NCBI GenBank assembly: GCA_012842105.1
Contig: DUTL01000123.1
Coordinates: 1 to 7,049, forward strand
DNA: 7,049 nucleotides
DNA from: Candidatus Fermentithermobacillaceae bacterium
GTDB taxonomy: Bacteria; Bacillota; Sulfobacillia; Fermentithermobacillales; Fermentithermobacillaceae
Direction: 5' to 3'
Of this stretch, positions 6,818 through 7,049 are shown one piece after another. Each line of letters starts with the position of its first letter. Position 1 is the first letter of the stretch. A program made the translations under genes and the position numbers. Under the pieces are notes generated by a model that saw nothing but the letters and a program-made list of their open reading frames with translations, did no database searches and was not told where the DNA came from.

Positions 6818-6854
6818 TTGCATCCGGGCATGTACCGGTGTTAGAATCAAAATG
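6818..6854 (+). promoter_or_regulatory. promoter candidate for the 6S RNA
   Basis: TGTTAGAAT at 6839-6847 is an extended -10 element (TGn followed by TAGAAT, five of six consensus bases). A TTGCAT partial -35 lies at 6818-6823, 18 bases upstream. Transcription would begin around 6852-6855, which fits the expected 5' end of the 6S RNA. Confidence 0.5.
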
Positions 6855-7046
6855 CCCAGAGTGATGAGTCTGGCAATGTACCCTGCTGTGTACGTGAATC
6901 ACGGTGAAGCTTGAGCCAACACCGTGACAACGGGAGCCTGGACGCTGATGAGCGGAGTGCAGGTCGCGTCAGAGCGAAGCGCAGATGCTCACAGGAGGGC
7001 ACCCACCTGCTGAGGGCAGGTTCAATGCCTTCCGGGTTCACGGCAT
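6854..7046 (+). ncRNA. ssrS: 6S RNA (regulator of RNA polymerase)
   Basis: 6S RNA is a rod-shaped RNA of about 180-200 nt that mimics an open promoter and binds housekeeping RNA polymerase, mainly in stationary phase. Family-like landmarks are CCCTGCTGTGTACGTGA (6881-6897), GCTTGAGCCAACA (6909-6921), GGGAGCCTGG (6932-6941), GGGCACCCACCTG (6997-7009) and GCAGGTTCAATGCC (7016-7029). It folds as expected. The closing stem pairs GGCA and CCTGC (6872-6875, 6882-6886) with GCAGG and TGCC (7016-7020, 7026-7029). The apical rod pairs CTG and TGAGC (6945-6953) with GCTCA and CAG (6987-6994), and is capped by TCGC/GCGA (6964-6967 with 6974-6977). Two bubble hairpins are possible, TCACGGTG/CACCGTGA (6899-6906 with 6920-6927) and CCTGC/GCAGG (7006-7010 with 7016-7020); the second competes with the closing stem, as known for 6S after product-RNA synthesis. 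Exact ends are uncertain, and the 3' end may lie at or beyond the window edge. Confidence 0.8.
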
Positions 7047-7049
7047 GGC

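Noticed and set aside
6635..6850. A tetrahydrofolate riboswitch upstream of the folT-like gene
   Set aside because: I looked for the conserved blocks of the known class on the minus strand and did not find them in order. Only a covariance search could settle it.
6426..6914. A 162-codon open frame on the plus strand
   Set aside because: It is antisense to the folT-like gene and then runs through the spacer and into the 6S RNA. Its composition is Pro/Met-rich, it shows no domain, and the transporter reading is far stronger.
6847..7041. A 64-codon open frame on the minus strand at the right edge
   Set aside because: It lies antisense to the 6S RNA, has an Arg/Leu/Ser-rich composition typical of chance translation of structured RNA, and resembles no known protein.

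Overview
The window looks like chromosomal DNA from a Gram-positive anaerobe of the Firmicutes, most likely class Clostridia. The evidence is a PolC-type replicative DNA polymerase in the typical Firmicutes gene neighbourhood (dxr, rseP/rasP, then polC), strong GGAGG-like ribosome sites with TTG and GTG starts, an ECF-type vitamin transporter gene, and a 6S RNA whose presumed product-RNA template resembles the Gram-positive type. I cannot name the genus. The base composition is moderate and I see no sign of recent transfer.

Layout. Positions 1-5909 form one forward-strand gene cluster: the 3' end of dxr (MEP isoprenoid pathway), rseP (membrane site-2 protease), ispG (MEP pathway iron-sulfur enzyme) and polC. 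The dxr-rseP gap is 4 nt, ispG and polC overlap as GTGA, and only rseP-ispG has a real gap (76 nt). The rimP-nusA genes that usually follow polC are absent. Instead, after about 176 nt of terminator-like sequence, a convergent gene (6086-6634, minus strand) encodes a FolT-like substrate-binding membrane subunit of an ECF vitamin transporter. A 220-nt divergent spacer carries an extended -10 promoter candidate for each side. The right end (about 6854-7046, plus strand) reads and folds as a 6S RNA, the RNA regulator of RNA polymerase.

The most notable point is in polC. The protein has 1127 residues, against roughly 1400-1450 for typical Firmicutes PolC. The DnaQ-like 3'-5' proofreading exonuclease normally inserted inside the PHP domain is cleanly absent: the two halves of PHP are joined near residue 306. 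All nine expected PHP metal ligands are present, so proofreading could come from the PHP domain itself or from a separate exonuclease encoded elsewhere. The N-terminal domain is also short, and a conserved stretch of about a dozen residues in the catalytic core is missing. Because the gene sits at the canonical polC locus, it is probably the housekeeping replicase rather than an accessory copy.

Together the forward genes link isoprenoid precursor synthesis (Dxr and IspG), membrane proteolysis (RseP) and chromosome replication (PolC). This grouping is largely inherited in Firmicutes rather than a specialised system.
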